Of a stretch of DNA of 64,000 nt, positions 28,063-39,484 are shown in pieces. Origin of the DNA: Dechloromonas aromatica (nom. nud.) (GTDB lineage: Bacteria > Pseudomonadota > Gammaproteobacteria > Burkholderiales > Rhodocyclaceae); assembly GCA_017848965.1 (NCBI GenBank), contig JAFIHA010000063.1, forward strand, positions 58,684-122,683, given 5' to 3'. Position 1 is the first letter of the stretch, and each line of letters starts with the position of its first letter. Made by a program: the position numbers and the translations under genes. Under the pieces are notes generated by a model, which saw nothing but the letters and a program-made list of their open reading frames with translations, did no database searches and was not told the DNA's origin.

Positions 28063-29532
28063 TCAGCGAGGCAGGGTGGTCGATCCCATCAGGAAGGCAT
28101 CGACTTCGCGGGCGGCCTGACGGCCCTCGCGGATCGCCCAGACGACCAGCGACTGACCGCGCCGCACGTCGCCGGCGGCAAACACGCCATCGACGCTGGT
28201 ACGGTAGCAGCCTTCGCCGTCGGTCGTCGCGCTGGCATTGCCGCGGCCATCCTTGGCGACACCGAAGGCATCGAGCAGGCTGCCCACCGGATTGACGAAG
28301 CCCATGGCCAGGAAGGCGGCGTCGCACGGCAGTTCGAATTCCGAACCGGCGACTTCGCTCATCTTGCCGCCCGCCCATTCGACACGCACCGCCTTGAGCG
28401 CCTTGACGTTGCCCTGGCCGTCAGCGATGAATTCCTTGGTCGCCACGGCGAACTCGCGGACGGTGGCGCCTTCCTTGTGCGACGACGAGGTGCGCATCTT
28501 CAGCGGCCAGTACGGCCAAGTCAGCGGCTTGTTCTCCTGCTCCGGCGGTGCCGGCATCAGTTCGAACTGGGTGACCGACGCTGCGCCGTGACGGTAACTG
28601 GTACCGACACAGTCGGAACCGGTATCGCCGCCACCGATGACGATGACGTGCTTGCCCTTGACGTTGATCGGATTCTTGATCCCTTGCTGCACTTCCTTGT
28701 TCTGCGGAATCAGGAATTCCAGTGCGGCGTAGACGCCCTTGAACTCGCGGCCCGGCACCGGCAGATCACGCGGCACTTCGGAACCGGCGGCGAGGATCAC
28801 CGCGTCGAAATCCTTCTTCAGCTGCGCGGCGGAAACCGTCTCGGTGGCATCGTTGTTGATGCCGGCCGGGATGGACTTGTCACCGACAATGACCTTGGTC
28901 CGGAAGACGACGCCTTCGGCTTCCATCTGCGCGACGCGACGGTCGATCACCGACTTGTTGAGCTTGAAATCGGGAATGCCGAAGCCGAGCAGACCGCCGA
29001 TCCGGCTCGATTTCTCGAACACGGTGACGTCGTGGCCGACGCGCGCCAGTTGCTGGGCCGCGGCCATGCCGGCCGGGCCGGAACCGACGATGGCGACTTT
29101 CTTGCCGGTCTTGGCCTTGGCCGGCTGCGGTACGACCCAGCCCATTTCCCAGCCCTTGTCGATGATGAAGTGCTCGATCGACTTGATGCCCACCGGCGCT
29201 GCGTTGATGCCCAGCGTACAGGCGGCTTCGCAGGGCGCCGGACAGATGCGGCCGGTGAAATCGGGGAAGTTGTTGGTCGAATGCAGGACTTCCAGCGCCT
29301 GCTTCCAGTTGCCCTTGTACACCAGGTCATTCCAGTCCGGAATGATGTTGTTGACCGGGCAGCCGTTGTTGCAGAACGGGATGCCACAATCCATGCAGCG
29401 CGCACCCTGCGTCTTGGCAGCGTCGTCCGACAGGGTCTGGACGAATTCCTTGTAGTGCGTCAGACGCTGTTCGACCGGTTCGTAAGCCTCTTCGAGGCGT
29501 TCGAATTCCATGAATCCAGTCGGCTTACCCAT
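28063..29532 (-). CDS. gltD: glutamate synthase small (beta) subunit
   Basis: A 489-residue FAD/NADPH-binding, iron-sulfur-containing partner of GltB. It feeds electrons from NADPH to the large subunit for glutamine plus 2-oxoglutarate to two glutamate. N-terminal Cys clusters [17 protein letters not shown] and CPAPCEAAC, the FAD motif [17 protein letters not shown] and the NADPH motif [13 protein letters not shown] are all present. The start ATG at 29532 overlaps the gltB stop (TAATG), so translation is coupled. Confidence 0.96.
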   Translation of the reverse strand: MGKPTGFMEFERLEEAYEPVEQRLTHYKEFVQTLSDDAAKTQGARCMDCGIPFCNNGCPVNNIIPDWNDLVYKGNWKQALEVLHSTNNFPDFTGRICPAPCEAACTLGINAAPVGIKSIEHFIIDKGWEMGWVVPQPAKAKTGKKVAIVGSGPAGMAAAQQLARVGHDVTVFEKSSRIGGLLGFGIPDFKLNKSVIDRRVAQMEAEGVVFRTKVIVGDKSIPAGINNDATETVSAAQLKKDFDAVILAAGSEVPRDLPVPGREFKGVYAALEFLIPQNKEVQQGIKNPINVKGKHVIVIGGGDTGSDCVGTSYRHGAASVTQFELMPAPPEQENKPLTWPYWPLKMRTSSSHKEGATVREFAVATKEFIADGQGNVKALKAVRVEWAGGKMSEVAGSEFELPCDAAFLAMGFVNPVGSLLDAFGVAKDGRGNASATTDGEGCYRTSVDGVFAAGDVRRGQSLVVWAIREGRQAAREVDAFLMGSTTLPR

Positions 29533-32500
29533 TATGCGGCCTCCTTGCGTGCAGCAGCGGCCATCTCGGTGAGCGCCCGCTTGTATTCGTGCGGATAGAC
29601 TTTGACGAATTTCTCGCGGTAGACGTCCCAGTTGGCCAGGATGTTCTTGGCGGTGGCGCTGCCGGTATATTCGACGTGACGGGTCAGCAGTTCCTTCAGT
29701 TGAACCTCGTCGGCCAGCCCGCGATGCAGGGGCTCGCCGGCAGCATGACGGCCAGCCGGCAGGACCTTCTCGAGGGCCACCTGGGCCAGGTTGCAGCGCT
29801 GCTTGAACGTGCCCTCCTCGTCGAGGACGTAGGCGATGCCACCGGACATACCGGCGGCGAAGTTGCGCCCGGTCATGCCGAGGACGACGACGGTACCGCC
29901 GGTCATGTATTCGCAACCGTGGTCACCGACACCTTCGACCACCGCCGTCGCGCCAGAATTGCGGACGCAGAAGCGTTCGCCGCCGACACCGGCGAAGAAG
30001 GATTCACCCTCGGTCGCACCGTACATCACGGTGTTGCCGCAGATGATGTTGTGTTGCGTATCGCCGCGGAAATCCGGGCTCGGCTTGATGATGATGCGGC
30101 CGCCCGACAGACCCTTGCCGACGTAGTCGTTGCCTTCACCGCTCAGTTCCAGCGTCACGCCGCGGGCCAGGAAGGCGCCGAAGGCCTGGCCGGCGGTACC
30201 GGTCAGCTTGACATGGATGGTGTCGTCCGGCAGGCCGGCGTTGCCGTAGCGGCGCGCCACCTCGCCCGAGAGCATGGTGCCGCAGGTACGATTGACGTTG
30301 ATGATCGAGGTTTCGATCTGGACCTTCTGAGCATTCTCCAGCGCCGGACGGGCTTGTTCGATCAGCTTGTGATCGAGCGCCTTCTCGAGGCCATGATCCT
30401 GCACTTCGGTGTGGCGACGCGGCACTTCGGCAGGCACCGGCGGCTGGTAGAAGACCTTGGAAAAATCGAGACCCTTGGCCTTCCAGTGTTCGATACCGGC
30501 GCGCGTGTCGAGCAGGTCGGCACGACCGACCAGGTCGTCGAACTTGCGGATGCCGAGCATGGCCATGATTTCGCGCACTTCCTCGGCAACGAAGAAGAAG
30601 TAATTGACGACGTGTTCCGGCTGGCCGGTGAAGCGCTTGCGCAGTTCCGGGTCCTGGGTGGCAACGCCGACCGGGCAGGTGTTCAGATGACACTTGCGCA
30701 TCATGATGCAGCCTTCGACGACCAGCGGCGCGGTGGCGAAACCGAATTCATCGGCACCGAGCAGGGCGCCGATGACGACGTCGCGGCCGGTCTTCATCTG
30801 GCCGTCGACCTGGACGCGAATGCGCGAGCGCAGGCGGTTCAACACCAGCGTCTGCTGGGTTTCGGAAAGGCCGAGTTCCCACGGCGTACCGGCGTGCTTG
30901 ATCGACGACTGCGGCGAGGCGCCGGTACCGCCATCGAAGCCGGCGATCACGACGTGATCGGCCTTGGCCTTGGCGACGCCGGCGGCAACGGTACCGACAC
31001 CGACCTCGGATACCAGCTTGACCGAGATAGAGGCCTGGCTATTGGCGTTCTTCAGGTCATGGATCAGTTGTGCCAGGTCTTCGATCGAGTAGATGTCGTG
31101 GTGCGGTGGCGGCGAAATCAGGCCGACGCCCGGCACCGAATGGCGCAGGAAGCCGATGTACTCGGACACCTTGTGGCCGGGCAACTGACCGCCTTCGCCA
31201 GGCTTGGCGCCCTGGGCCATCTTGATCTGAATCTGGTCGGCATTGACCAGATACTCGGCGGTGACGCCGAAACGACCGGAAGCAACCTGCTTGATCGCCG
31301 AGCGCAGAGAGTCGCCTTCCTTGAATTCGTAATCACGCTCGATGCGCGAAGCGCCGACGACTTCCGACAGCTTCTGGCCAGCCTTGAGCGGCAGGAAGCG
31401 CTTGGCGTCCTCACCGCCTTCGCCGGTATTGGACTTGCCGCCGATGCGGTTCATGGCGATCGCCAGCGTGGTATGCGCTTCGGTCGAGATCGAGCCGAGC
31501 GACATGGCGCCAGTGGCGAAACGCTTGACGATTTCCTTCGCCGGCTCAACTTCTTCCAGCGGCACCGGGGCACCCTGCGGTTTGAACTCGAACAGGCCGC
31601 GCAGGGTCAGGTGACGCTTGGTCTGATCGTTGATCAGCTTGGCGTATTCCTTGTAGGTTTCGTACTTGCCCGAACGCGTCGAATGCTGCAGCTTGGCGAT
31701 CGAATCCGGCGTCCACATGTGCTCTTCGCCGCGGATACGGAAGGCGTATTCGCCGCCGGCATCAAGCATGTTGGCCAGGACCGGGTCACCGGAGAATGCA
31801 TCGCGATGCAGACGGATGGCTTCCTCGGCGACTTCGAAAACACCGATCCCCTCGATGTTCGACGGCGTACCGGTAAAGTACTTTTCGACGAACTCCTTCT
31901 GCAGACCGATCGCTTCGAAAATCTGGGCGCCAGTGTAGGACATGTAGGTCGAAATGCCCATCTTGGACATCACCTTGCACAGCCCCTTGCCGATCGCCTT
32001 GATGTAATTCTTGACGAACTTCTCGGCCTTCTCGGCGTCGCCCTTGGCCAGCGCCTCGATGGTTTCCAGCGCCAGGTAAGGGTGGACGGCCTCGGCACCG
32101 TAGCCGCCGAGCAGCGCGAAATGATGCACTTCGCGCGCGGAACCGGTTTCGACGACGAGCCCGGCGCTGGTGCGCAACCCCTTCTTGACCAGATGCTGAT
32201 GGATCGTCGAGGTGGCGAGCAGCGCCGGGATGGCGACATGCTCGGCATCGACCATGCGGTCGGAGACGATCAGGATGTTGGCACCGGAACGCACCGCATC
32301 TTCCGCGTCGGCCGCCAGCGAGGCGAGACGGGCTTCGATGCCAGCCTTGCCCCAGGCCACCGGGTAACAGATGTCGAGTTCGAAGGAGCGGAACTTGCTC
32401 GAGGTGTACTTTTCGATGTTGCGCAGCTTTTCGATCTCGGCGCAGGTCAGCACCGGCTGCGACACCTCGAGACGGATCGGCGGATTGATGTCGTTGGTGT

Positions 32501-34169
32501 TGAGCAGGTTCGGCTTCGGTCCGATGAAGGACACCAGCGACATGACCAGTTCCTCGCGGATCGGGTCGATCGGCGGATTGGTGACCTGCGCGAACAGTTG
32601 CTTGAAGTAGGCGTAGAGCGCCTTGTTCTTGCTCGACAATACCGGCAGGGCCGAATCCGTCCCCATCGAACCAGTGGCTTCCTCGCCGTTCTGCACCATC
32701 GGCTCGAGGATGACCTTGATGTCTTCCTGAGTGAAGCCGAAGGCCTGCTGGCGATCGAGCAACGAAGCACGGGCACCGACGCATTGCTCGTCGGCAGACG
32801 GCACTTCGTCGAGCTTGATGCGGATCTTCTCGATCCACTCGCGGTAAGGCTTGGCCTTGGCCAGCGAATCCTTGAGTTCCTTGTCGTCGATGATACGGCC
32901 TTGGTCCATGTCGATCAGGAACATCTTGCCCGGCTGCAGGCGCCATTTCTTGACGATCTTCTTTTCCGGGATCGGCAGCACGCCGGACTCGGAGGCCATG
33001 ACTACCAGGTCGTCGTCGGTCACCAGGTAACGCGCAGGCCGCAGGCCGTTGCGATCCAGGGTCGCGCCGATCTGCCTGCCATCGGTAAAGGCGACGGCGG
33101 CGGGACCATCCCAAGGCTCCATCATGGCAGCGTGGTATTCGTAGAACGCACGACGGTTTTCGTCCATCAGCGTGTGCTTTTCCCAGGCTTCCGGGATCAT
33201 CAGCATCACCGCCTGGGCGAGCGAGTAGCTGCCGCCCATGACCAGCAGTTCAAGCGCGTTGTCGAAGGACGCCGAGTCGGACTGACCGGGATAGTGCAAC
33301 GGCCAGACCTTGGCCAGATCGTCACCGAGGATCGGCGAGGAAATCGCCTGCTCGCGGGCCTTGAACCAGTTCACGTTGCCACGCACGGTGTTGATTTCAC
33401 CGTTGTGGGCAATGTAGCGGAACGGGTGAGCGAGGTCCCAGGTCGGGAAGGTATTGGTCGAGAAGCGCTGATGCACCAGCGCCAGCGCGGAAACCGTGCG
33501 CTTGTCCTGAAGGTCCTCGTAGTACACGCCAACCTGATCGGCCAGCAGCAGGCCCTTGTAGTTGATCGTCCGCGCGGAGAACGACGGCACATAGAATTCC
33601 TGGCCGTGCTTGAGCTTGAGCGACTTGATCGCGTTGGCGGCACGCCGACGGATGATGTACAGCTTGCGCTCGAGCGCGTCGGTAACGAAGACATCGGGGC
33701 CGCGACCAACGAACACCTGGCGGATCACCGGCTCCGTGGCACGCACGGTAGGCGACATCGGCATTGCGGCATTGACCGGGACGTCCCGCCAGCCGAGCAG
33801 AACCTGGCCTTCCGCCTTGATCGAGCGCTCGATCTCCTCAACGCAGGCATGCCGCGAGGCAGCCTCCTGGGGCAGGAAGACCATGCCAACACCGTATTCG
33901 CCGGCAGGCGGCAGCTCGACCCCCTGCCTGGTCATTTCTTCGCGATAGAACTGGTCGGGAATCTGAATCAGGATACCGGCACCATCGCCCTGCAAAGGGT
34001 CTGCACCCACAGCGCCACGATGATCGAGGTTTTTCAGGATCAACAACCCCTGCTCGACGATGCTGTGACTCTTCTGGCCTTTGACATGGGCCACAAAGCC
34101 CACACCGCAAGCGTCGTGCTCGTTGGCGGGGTCGTACAACCCCTGCCGCTCAGGTACAGCCGATTCCAT
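29532..34169 (-). CDS. gltB: glutamate synthase large (alpha) subunit
   Basis: Central nitrogen-assimilation enzyme. The 1,545-residue protein has the class II glutamine amidotransferase domain whose N-terminal nucleophile is the Cys of HDACGVGF (C21, implying a 20-residue propeptide). It continues with the central and FMN domains ([27 protein letters not shown]), the 3Fe-4S cysteines in [12 protein letters not shown] and the C-terminal GXGXG beta-helix ([14 protein letters not shown]). The start at 34169 is chosen because AAGGA sits about 9 bp upstream; a TTG at 34211 and an ATG at 34178 are less well placed. gltD follows with a 1-bp overlap. Confidence 0.96.
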   Translation of the reverse strand: MESAVPERQGLYDPANEHDACGVGFVAHVKGQKSHSIVEQGLLILKNLDHRGAVGADPLQGDGAGILIQIPDQFYREEMTRQGVELPPAGEYGVGMVFLPQEAASRHACVEEIERSIKAEGQVLLGWRDVPVNAAMPMSPTVRATEPVIRQVFVGRGPDVFVTDALERKLYIIRRRAANAIKSLKLKHGQEFYVPSFSARTINYKGLLLADQVGVYYEDLQDKRTVSALALVHQRFSTNTFPTWDLAHPFRYIAHNGEINTVRGNVNWFKAREQAISSPILGDDLAKVWPLHYPGQSDSASFDNALELLVMGGSYSLAQAVMLMIPEAWEKHTLMDENRRAFYEYHAAMMEPWDGPAAVAFTDGRQIGATLDRNGLRPARYLVTDDDLVVMASESGVLPIPEKKIVKKWRLQPGKMFLIDMDQGRIIDDKELKDSLAKAKPYREWIEKIRIKLDEVPSADEQCVGARASLLDRQQAFGFTQEDIKVILEPMVQNGEEATGSMGTDSALPVLSSKNKALYAYFKQLFAQVTNPPIDPIREELVMSLVSFIGPKPNLLNTNDINPPIRLEVSQPVLTCAEIEKLRNIEKYTSSKFRSFELDICYPVAWGKAGIEARLASLAADAEDAVRSGANILIVSDRMVDAEHVAIPALLATSTIHQHLVKKGLRTSAGLVVETGSAREVHHFALLGGYGAEAVHPYLALETIEALAKGDAEKAEKFVKNYIKAIGKGLCKVMSKMGISTYMSYTGAQIFEAIGLQKEFVEKYFTGTPSNIEGIGVFEVAEEAIRLHRDAFSGDPVLANMLDAGGEYAFRIRGEEHMWTPDSIAKLQHSTRSGKYETYKEYAKLINDQTKRHLTLRGLFEFKPQGAPVPLEEVEPAKEIVKRFATGAMSLGSISTEAHTTLAIAMNRIGGKSNTGEGGEDAKRFLPLKAGQKLSEVVGASRIERDYEFKEGDSLRSAIKQVASGRFGVTAEYLVNADQIQIKMAQGAKPGEGGQLPGHKVSEYIGFLRHSVPGVGLISPPPHHDIYSIEDLAQLIHDLKNANSQASISVKLVSEVGVGTVAAGVAKAKADHVVIAGFDGGTGASPQSSIKHAGTPWELGLSETQQTLVLNRLRSRIRVQVDGQMKTGRDVVIGALLGADEFGFATAPLVVEGCIMMRKCHLNTCPVGVATQDPELRKRFTGQPEHVVNYFFFVAEEVREIMAMLGIRKFDDLVGRADLLDTRAGIEHWKAKGLDFSKVFYQPPVPAEVPRRHTEVQDHGLEKALDHKLIEQARPALENAQKVQIETSIINVNRTCGTMLSGEVARRYGNAGLPDDTIHVKLTGTAGQAFGAFLARGVTLELSGEGNDYVGKGLSGGRIIIKPSPDFRGDTQHNIICGNTVMYGATEGESFFAGVGGERFCVRNSGATAVVEGVGDHGCEYMTGGTVVVLGMTGRNFAAGMSGGIAYVLDEEGTFKQRCNLAQVALEKVLPAGRHAAGEPLHRGLADEVQLKELLTRHVEYTGSATAKNILANWDVYREKFVKVYPHEYKRALTEMAAAARKEAA

Positions 34170-34191
34170 CACACGCATTCCTTCAAATAAT

Positions 34192-34211
34192 TTGGTCGAT
34201 TGAGCGACCAA
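34192..34211. promoter_or_regulatory. 7-bp dyad upstream of gltB (candidate operator or leader hairpin)
   Basis: TTGGTCG (34192-34198) and CGACCAA (34205-34211) form a perfect dyad with a 6-bp spacer, 23 bp before the gltB start. It could be bound by a regulator such as an NtrC- or Lrp-type factor, or fold in the leader RNA. The sequence shows only the symmetry. Confidence 0.5.
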
Positions 34212-34274
34212 TCATGAGAAAGCCGGGCTGGATAATATCCGCTCCGGCAAGCAAAACCCCACAGGCAACCGTTA

Positions 34275-34304
34275 ATTTTAGCGGAAAAAGCTCTTTCTAT
34301 TCAA
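34275..34304 (-). promoter_or_regulatory. candidate sigma70 promoter for gltBD
   Basis: On the - strand TTGAAT (34304-34299), an 18-bp spacer, then TAAAAT (34280-34275). The predicted transcript would have a leader of about 100 nt that includes the dyad at 34192-34211. Moderate match only. Confidence 0.45.
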
Positions 34305-34353
34305 GAAACTGTTTTGCACCAACATCGGCATTCGAGCGCGCGCCAGACACCAG

Positions 34354-35436
34354 TCAGGTGCATCCTTGCTCGATTGCCTGCACTATCTGCTGCTCGGTTG
34401 CCACTTCCGTGAGCACCCCACACCCAAGTCGCTGCAACAAGACCAAGCGCAACCTGCCATCCAGAACCTTCTTGTCGTGCCGCATTAAATCGAGATATCG
34501 CGCCGCGCCGAGATCCGGCGCCCGAACCGGCAAGCCGGCGCGTTCGAACAAGCGAAGCACTCTCGCCACATCGCATTCCGATAACCACCCAAGCCCCCGT
34601 GACAAATGGGCAGCAATCATCGTGCCCGCTGCAACCGCCTCGCCATGCAACCACACGCCGTAGCCCAAACCGGTTTCTATCGCATGGCCGAACGTGTGGC
34701 CAAGGTTGAGCAATGCCCGTTCTCCGCTTTCCCGCTCGTCGGCCGCCACGACTTCTGCCTTGTTTCGACAGGAACGCTCGATTGCATAGATCAATGCAGC
34801 GGGGTCACGGTTGAGCAGGAGCCCGAGATTTCCTTCGACCCATGCCAAAAAGTCCAGGTCGCGTATCAGACCATACTTGATGACCTCGGCCAGTCCCGCA
34901 CGTAACTCGCGGTCCGGCAAGGTATTCAGAGTTGCCACATCAGCCAGAACCATCTGCGGCTGATAAAACGCGCCAATCATGTTTTTGCCCAGCGGATGAT
35001 TGATTGCCGTCTTCCCCCCGACGGAGGAGTCCACTTGCGCCAGAAGTGTCGTCGGCACCTGCACAAAAGGCATCCCTCGTTGATAGCAGGCTGCGGCAAA
35101 TCCGCTCATATCGCCAATCACCCCGCCCCCCAGCGCGATGAGCGTCGTATTTCGCTCGCACCTGTTCGCCAGCAAACCATCGAATATGAGATTCAAGGTC
35201 TCCCAGGTCTTGAATTCCTCACCATCCGGAAGAATCACGGGAATTGCGCTCACGCCTCCACGGGCGAGTGTCGCCACCAGAACATCCAGATAGAGAGGAG
35301 CAACCGTCTCGTTGCTCACCACCACCGCCTGGCGACCACGTATATGGGGCAGTAACAAGTCTTCACGCGCCAGCAGGCCGGAGCCGATATGGATCGGATA
35401 TGCCCGATCCCCCAACGCCACATCCAAGGTATGCAT
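34354..35436 (-). CDS. aroB: 3-dehydroquinate synthase
   Basis: Second step of the shikimate pathway: DAHP to 3-dehydroquinate, NAD- and metal-dependent. The 360-residue protein carries [31 protein letters not shown], the metal-binding EVIKYG segment and [13 protein letters not shown] with metal His residues. The ATG at 35436 overlaps the aroK stop (TGATG) and has GGAG five bases upstream. It is the last gene of the pilQ-aroK-aroB direction. Confidence 0.96.
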   Translation of the reverse strand: MHTLDVALGDRAYPIHIGSGLLAREDLLLPHIRGRQAVVVSNETVAPLYLDVLVATLARGGVSAIPVILPDGEEFKTWETLNLIFDGLLANRCERNTTLIALGGGVIGDMSGFAAACYQRGMPFVQVPTTLLAQVDSSVGGKTAINHPLGKNMIGAFYQPQMVLADVATLNTLPDRELRAGLAEVIKYGLIRDLDFLAWVEGNLGLLLNRDPAALIYAIERSCRNKAEVVAADERESGERALLNLGHTFGHAIETGLGYGVWLHGEAVAAGTMIAAHLSRGLGWLSECDVARVLRLFERAGLPVRAPDLGAARYLDLMRHDKKVLDGRLRLVLLQRLGCGVLTEVATEQQIVQAIEQGCT

Positions 35437-35966
35437 CACATCTCCAGGCACAATTGGTCAAATTCACGAATCAGGTACTGGACAACACCGGATGCCACCA
35501 GTTGCCCTCCCTCTACTACCAAGTGCGCCGACTCGCGATACAGGGGATCGCGCGCTTCGTGAAGACTTTCAAGACGCGCCAACGGATCCTCCACCTGAAG
35601 CAGCGGACGATTCCGATCATGACGCGTTCGCTGATACAGCATGAGCGGCGGAACATTCAGGTAGACCACCCAACCGGTCGCGCGCAAGCGTCGCCGATTC
35701 TCTGGGTCAAGCACCACACCACCGCCAGTCGCCATGACTATCCCGCTAACCGAGGTCAGTTCGAAGATCGTTTGCGCCTCTCTTCGGCGAAAACCATCCT
35801 CGCCTTCGATTTCGAATATCGTCGGAATGGGAACACCGGTTCGCTCCACGATTTCATGATCGGAATCGAAAAACGGCCGCCCCAGGCGTCTTGCCAACTG
35901 GCGACCGATCGTGGTTTTCCCGGCCCCCATCAGCCCGATCAAATAGATGTTGGTATGTTTTTTCAC
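35436..35966 (-). CDS. aroK: shikimate kinase
   Basis: Phosphorylates shikimate with ATP. The 176-residue protein has the P-loop [11 protein letters not shown] (G11-G21), the shikimate-binding [18 protein letters not shown] and TGGGVVL. The GTG at 35966 is chosen because it gives the standard family N-terminus; a TTG at 36002 would add 12 residues and start inside the pilQ terminator stem. It overlaps aroB by 1 bp. Lower GC at third positions than the distant flanks, like its neighbours in this block. Confidence 0.94.
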   Translation of the reverse strand: MKKHTNIYLIGLMGAGKTTIGRQLARRLGRPFFDSDHEIVERTGVPIPTIFEIEGEDGFRRREAQTIFELTSVSGIVMATGGGVVLDPENRRRLRATGWVVYLNVPPLMLYQRTRHDRNRPLLQVEDPLARLESLHEARDPLYRESAHLVVEGGQLVASGVVQYLIREFDQLCLEM

Positions 35967-36000
35967 GCCTGGAATTCTAGCCGACTCTTTCCGGAGCACC

Positions 36001-36029
36001 AAAAAGAAGGCCGGCTAATGCCGGCCTTC
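36001..36029 (-). terminator. strong hairpin between pilQ and aroK
   Basis: GAAGGCCGGC (36006-36015) pairs perfectly with 36020-36029 around TAAT, followed on the - strand by a T-tract (AAAAA at 36001-36005 on +). It lies about 25 bp after the pilQ stop and only about 35 bp before the aroK start, so it should limit read-through from pil into aroKB. Confidence 0.88.
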
Positions 36030-36054
36030 ACTTTTCTCGCGAAACGACTTGCTA

Positions 36055-38241
36055 TTAATTCAGACGCAGCTTGTCGGAAATAATCCTCGGCGTGATGAAC
36101 ACCAGCAATTCACGACGCGTGGTCTTCTCAGACTTGTACTTGAAGAGCCACCCGAGTGCCGGAAGATCACCAAGGAACGGGACTTTTTCGACACCGTTCT
36201 GAATATCGTTGATGAACACGCCCCCAACAACGACTGTTCCACCATTCTCAACAACGGCGTTCGTCTGAACCACGGAGCTCTTGATCGGCGGATTGAGATA
36301 AGACACGCCGTTCGAACCAGTGATAGCCACCGCCTTAGTCCAGTCCGCTTCTTCCTTCTTGACTTCGAGCTTCATCTTCACCGTTCCTTCAGGTGTGATC
36401 TGCGGCGTTACAGTCAACATCAACTTCGCAGGCTTGAACGTAATCGTCGCTGGCGAATCGCCACTAGCCGGAGTTACGTACGGAATCTCCGTACCGTCCT
36501 CGATCTTGGCCTCGACGTTGTTGGCAGTCACGACCCGCGGACTCGAAATGATCTTCCCTAGACCGTCGCTCTGCAGAGCGGCAAGCTCAAGATTGAGAAT
36601 TCGTGTTGCCGCCGCATTGAAGAGACTGAGTGCGAAGGTTCCCCCAGTCGACGAATAGGATGGCAAATTGATTCCCATCATCGGATTCTGAACCAGGGTC
36701 GGCGGCGTAGTCGTCGTAACACCACCGGAAGTGGTACTGGTCGCGGGGGTCATGGAACCACCCGCGGTATAGATACCAGAGCCGCCTAGCTGCACTGCCT
36801 TGGAATTAATGAAGTTGATTTTTGCCCCAAGCTCCCGGTTAAAGTTATCCTGAGCTTCGACGATTCGCGCCTCGATCATCACCTGACGCGCACCGACGTC
36901 AATCGTTTTAATGAAGGTGCGGATTTCGGCGAGCTTCGACGGAATGTCCGTGACGAAGAGAATGTTCGACTGCGGATCAGCCACCGCACTTCCGCGCTTG
37001 CTCAAAATTTTCTGGGTAGCAATCGCCCCACCACCTTCGGCAGCGGAGCCTCCACGCTGCTCGGCCCCCGACAGCAGCCGAGCCACATCAGCAGCCCGCT
37101 GATAGTTGAGCATGAACTGCTCCATCTGCAATGGCTCCAACTCGTTGATCTGCTGACGCGACTCAAAATCCAGCTTTTCGCGGGTGGCAATTTCGTCACG
37201 CGGGGCAATCATGATGATATTGCCCTTCTTGCGCATGTCGAGACCCTTCTGCTGGAAAATTATGTCGATCACCTGATCGGCCGGAACATCCTTGAGTACC
37301 AAGGTAGTCGTTCCAGTAACTGTCTCGCTGATCACCGCGTTCAATCCAAGCTCTTCCGCCATGAGACGAAGCAAGGCACGCACATCGCCATTTTGGTAAT
37401 TGATGCTGACGCGAGGCCCTTGGTAGCCAATCTTGGTACCCTGCACCAACTTGTTCGGATCCTCGACAATCTCCTTGACCTCAACCACAAACTGATTGTC
37501 GGTCTGATATGCATTGTGCTCCCACAAACCCTTTGGCGTGATCGTCATACGAACGTTTTCGCCCATGACCCGGGTTTCCACCCCCAGAACCGGGGTACCG
37601 AAATCAGTCACGTCGAGCTTACGACGCAGATGCTCGGGAACACTCGTCTTCATGAAATCGACGATCAACCCTGTCCCCTGCTTGCGGATATCGATCCCCG
37701 TACCGGCGTCGCTCAACTCGACCACAACACGGCCTTCCCCATCCTTACCCCGACGGAACATCACATCTCGCACTGCATGACGTGCGCCAACCAAACTTTC
37801 TTCGGCAAAGCGCACGGAACGTTCTGCCACGGCATCGCCCAGACGTTCGATTGGAGTAAGGGTGACGTACAAGGACTTTCCATCCAGTCGAGTCCGATAG
37901 TTCATGTTGCGCACAAGATTCAGCACCAACCGAGTTCTACCGGCAACCTGAACAATATTCACGCTGCGAAGGTCCCCCTGGTTAAGCACCTCCGTTGTCT
38001 TACCAAGAGCGTTCGAGGTAGCGGGAAAATCGAATGCAATCTTCGCGGGATTAGCGACGGCAAACCCAGCAGGAGGCGTCGTCAAAGCCTCCTTAAGATC
38101 GATCTTTACAGCTGTTTCGTTGCCTTGCTGTGCGACATTGAGCGCCTCGATAGCGTTCGCCGCAGCGGTTTCTGCCCGTAGCGGGGACGCCATCAATAGG
38201 CAGATTGCCGCGACGGCGGATACGTAGTTGGCCAATTTCAT
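36055..38241 (-). CDS. pilQ: type IV pilus outer-membrane secretin
   Basis: A 728-residue secretin forming the outer-membrane pore for pilus exit. Signal peptide (about 1-23, ending SPLRAE), two AMIN domains (about 40-240), a secretin/TonB N-terminal domain (VRALLRLMAEELGLNAVIS), N1-type domain and the C-terminal secretin (DPQSNILFVTDIPSKL, VKMKLEVKKEE, VVVGGVFIND, VPFLGDLPALGWLFK). A low-complexity Thr/Gly/Pro insert (TTSGGVTTTTPP) lies inside the secretin domain. It overlaps pilP by 4 bp and is the last gene of pilMNOPQ. Confidence 0.96.
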   Translation of the reverse strand: MKLANYVSAVAAICLLMASPLRAETAAANAIEALNVAQQGNETAVKIDLKEALTTPPAGFAVANPAKIAFDFPATSNALGKTTEVLNQGDLRSVNIVQVAGRTRLVLNLVRNMNYRTRLDGKSLYVTLTPIERLGDAVAERSVRFAEESLVGARHAVRDVMFRRGKDGEGRVVVELSDAGTGIDIRKQGTGLIVDFMKTSVPEHLRRKLDVTDFGTPVLGVETRVMGENVRMTITPKGLWEHNAYQTDNQFVVEVKEIVEDPNKLVQGTKIGYQGPRVSINYQNGDVRALLRLMAEELGLNAVISETVTGTTTLVLKDVPADQVIDIIFQQKGLDMRKKGNIIMIAPRDEIATREKLDFESRQQINELEPLQMEQFMLNYQRAADVARLLSGAEQRGGSAAEGGGAIATQKILSKRGSAVADPQSNILFVTDIPSKLAEIRTFIKTIDVGARQVMIEARIVEAQDNFNRELGAKINFINSKAVQLGGSGIYTAGGSMTPATSTTSGGVTTTTPPTLVQNPMMGINLPSYSSTGGTFALSLFNAAATRILNLELAALQSDGLGKIISSPRVVTANNVEAKIEDGTEIPYVTPASGDSPATITFKPAKLMLTVTPQITPEGTVKMKLEVKKEEADWTKAVAITGSNGVSYLNPPIKSSVVQTNAVVENGGTVVVGGVFINDIQNGVEKVPFLGDLPALGWLFKYKSEKTTRRELLVFITPRIISDKLRLN

Positions 38242-38783
38242 TTACTGCTCCCCTCCGTGGTCTGCAGGAACAGCGAACTCTGGCGCTCACTCCATTCCCC
38301 GGCAGAATCCTGAATCAGTTCCTTCAATTTCAGTTCGCCCTCGCCAATCTCGGTCACCATGCCGAAATCCAGCCCCAAATAATCGCCAACCTTCACTTGT
38401 TTGACATTATTTTCATACTTGATGACCGCAATGGGACGCTTATTCACCACCAGCCGGCCAATCATGGTCAGGGACTCAAGAGGGTATTTTTCCAGGACGC
38501 TGTTACGCAATTCCCTCGCCTCGAAATCAGGCTGAAACTGCCCGCCCTTGCCTGTACCGAAGCGATTTTTCGTATCCGGATCGATCTTTTTGGCCCGGAA
38601 CGGCTCGATCATGTCAGCAGCCTCGTAGGGCACCGGTTCGTAAGACTTAACCTGAGGCAAAGGCTCAACCTTGCCCCGCAAGTCCCTGGAGTTTTCTTCC
38701 ATCCACGACCGAAGTTCATCCTGCTCGCTACCCGAACAAGCGGAGAGAACGATACACAAGGCCACAAGCGCAATATGTCTCAC
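38238..38783 (-). CDS. pilP: type IV pilus assembly lipoprotein
   Basis: A 181-residue inner-membrane lipoprotein that links the PilMNO platform to the PilQ secretin. Lipobox LSAC at C16, a disordered linker, and a C-terminal beta domain (GRLVVNKRPIAVIKY, VKVGDYLG). Overlaps pilO and pilQ by 4 bp each. Confidence 0.94.
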   Translation of the reverse strand: MRHIALVALCIVLSACSGSEQDELRSWMEENSRDLRGKVEPLPQVKSYEPVPYEAADMIEPFRAKKIDPDTKNRFGTGKGGQFQPDFEARELRNSVLEKYPLESLTMIGRLVVNKRPIAVIKYENNVKQVKVGDYLGLDFGMVTEIGEGELKLKELIQDSAGEWSERQSSLFLQTTEGSSK

Positions 38784-39484
38784 TTGCCGCCCCCCTTTGC
38801 CTTGTCTGATTGATTGAGTTTCTCCTCCGCCCGCTTCTGTTCGGCCAGTTCTTCGTCGTCGAGATAACGGAAAGTCTTCACCGTTGCATCCAGTGAAAGA
38901 GTCTCACTGTTCTTCAGAGGGGCGACGGAAATACTGTTCAGAGTCACGATACGCGGCAACTTTGCCACATCGGCGGCGAAAGCTCCGATATCGTGATACG
39001 AACCATTGATCTTCACCGTCACGGGCAATTCGGCGTAAAAGTCCTTGATCTGCTCCGCCCCCGGACGGAACAACTCAAACTGTAAACCACGGCCAAGGCC
39101 CGCTTGGTTTACCTCAATCAACAGCGCCTCAATCTCCGACTTATTCGGCAATTGCTTGAGCAAGGCACCGAAAGAACGATCAATTTCGGCCAGTTGCTGA
39201 GTGTAGAGATCCAAGTTGACCGCTTGACGCTTTTTGGCGAGGTACTGATCCTTCAGGCTCAATTCTTCCTGTCCTGCGCCTTCGAGCTGCCCTAGCTGAT
39301 CACTCCAAAAAAACCACCAGCCAGCAAGCAAGATGACCAGAAAAACCCCCATCAACACGGTGACTTTCGGAATGACAGGCCATGCCCCTGGATCATTGGG
39401 GTTCATATAGCGAAAATCATCGAGGATTGCTTGGTAACTCACACTCGACATTTTCTGAGTCAAAGCAGGCATTTTTGGGCTCAC
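38780..39484 (-). CDS. pilO: type IV pilus alignment protein
   Basis: A 234-residue bitopic inner-membrane protein with one helix (about 40-60; VTVLMGVFLVILLAGWWFF), a coiled coil (about 65-115), and a ferredoxin-like domain (about 120-210). It pairs with PilN. The GTG start overlaps the pilN stop (GTGA); a later ATG (residue 12) is a fair alternative. Lys-rich tail. Confidence 0.92.
   Translation of the reverse strand: MSPKMPALTQKMSSVSYQAILDDFRYMNPNDPGAWPVIPKVTVLMGVFLVILLAGWWFFWSDQLGQLEGAGQEELSLKDQYLAKKRQAVNLDLYTQQLAEIDRSFGALLKQLPNKSEIEALLIEVNQAGLGRGLQFELFRPGAEQIKDFYAELPVTVKINGSYHDIGAFAADVAKLPRIVTLNSISVAPLKNSETLSLDATVKTFRYLDDEELAEQKRAEEKLNQSDKAKGGGK

Noticed and set aside
29589-34190. A 1,533-codon open frame on the + strand antisense to gltB
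   Set aside because: It mirrors gltB exactly, has no recognisable domain and reflects GC-biased third positions of the real gene.
35967-36002. TTG at 36002 as the aroK start
   Set aside because: It would add 12 residues absent from the family and begin within the pilQ terminator; the GTG at 35966 gives the normal N-terminus.
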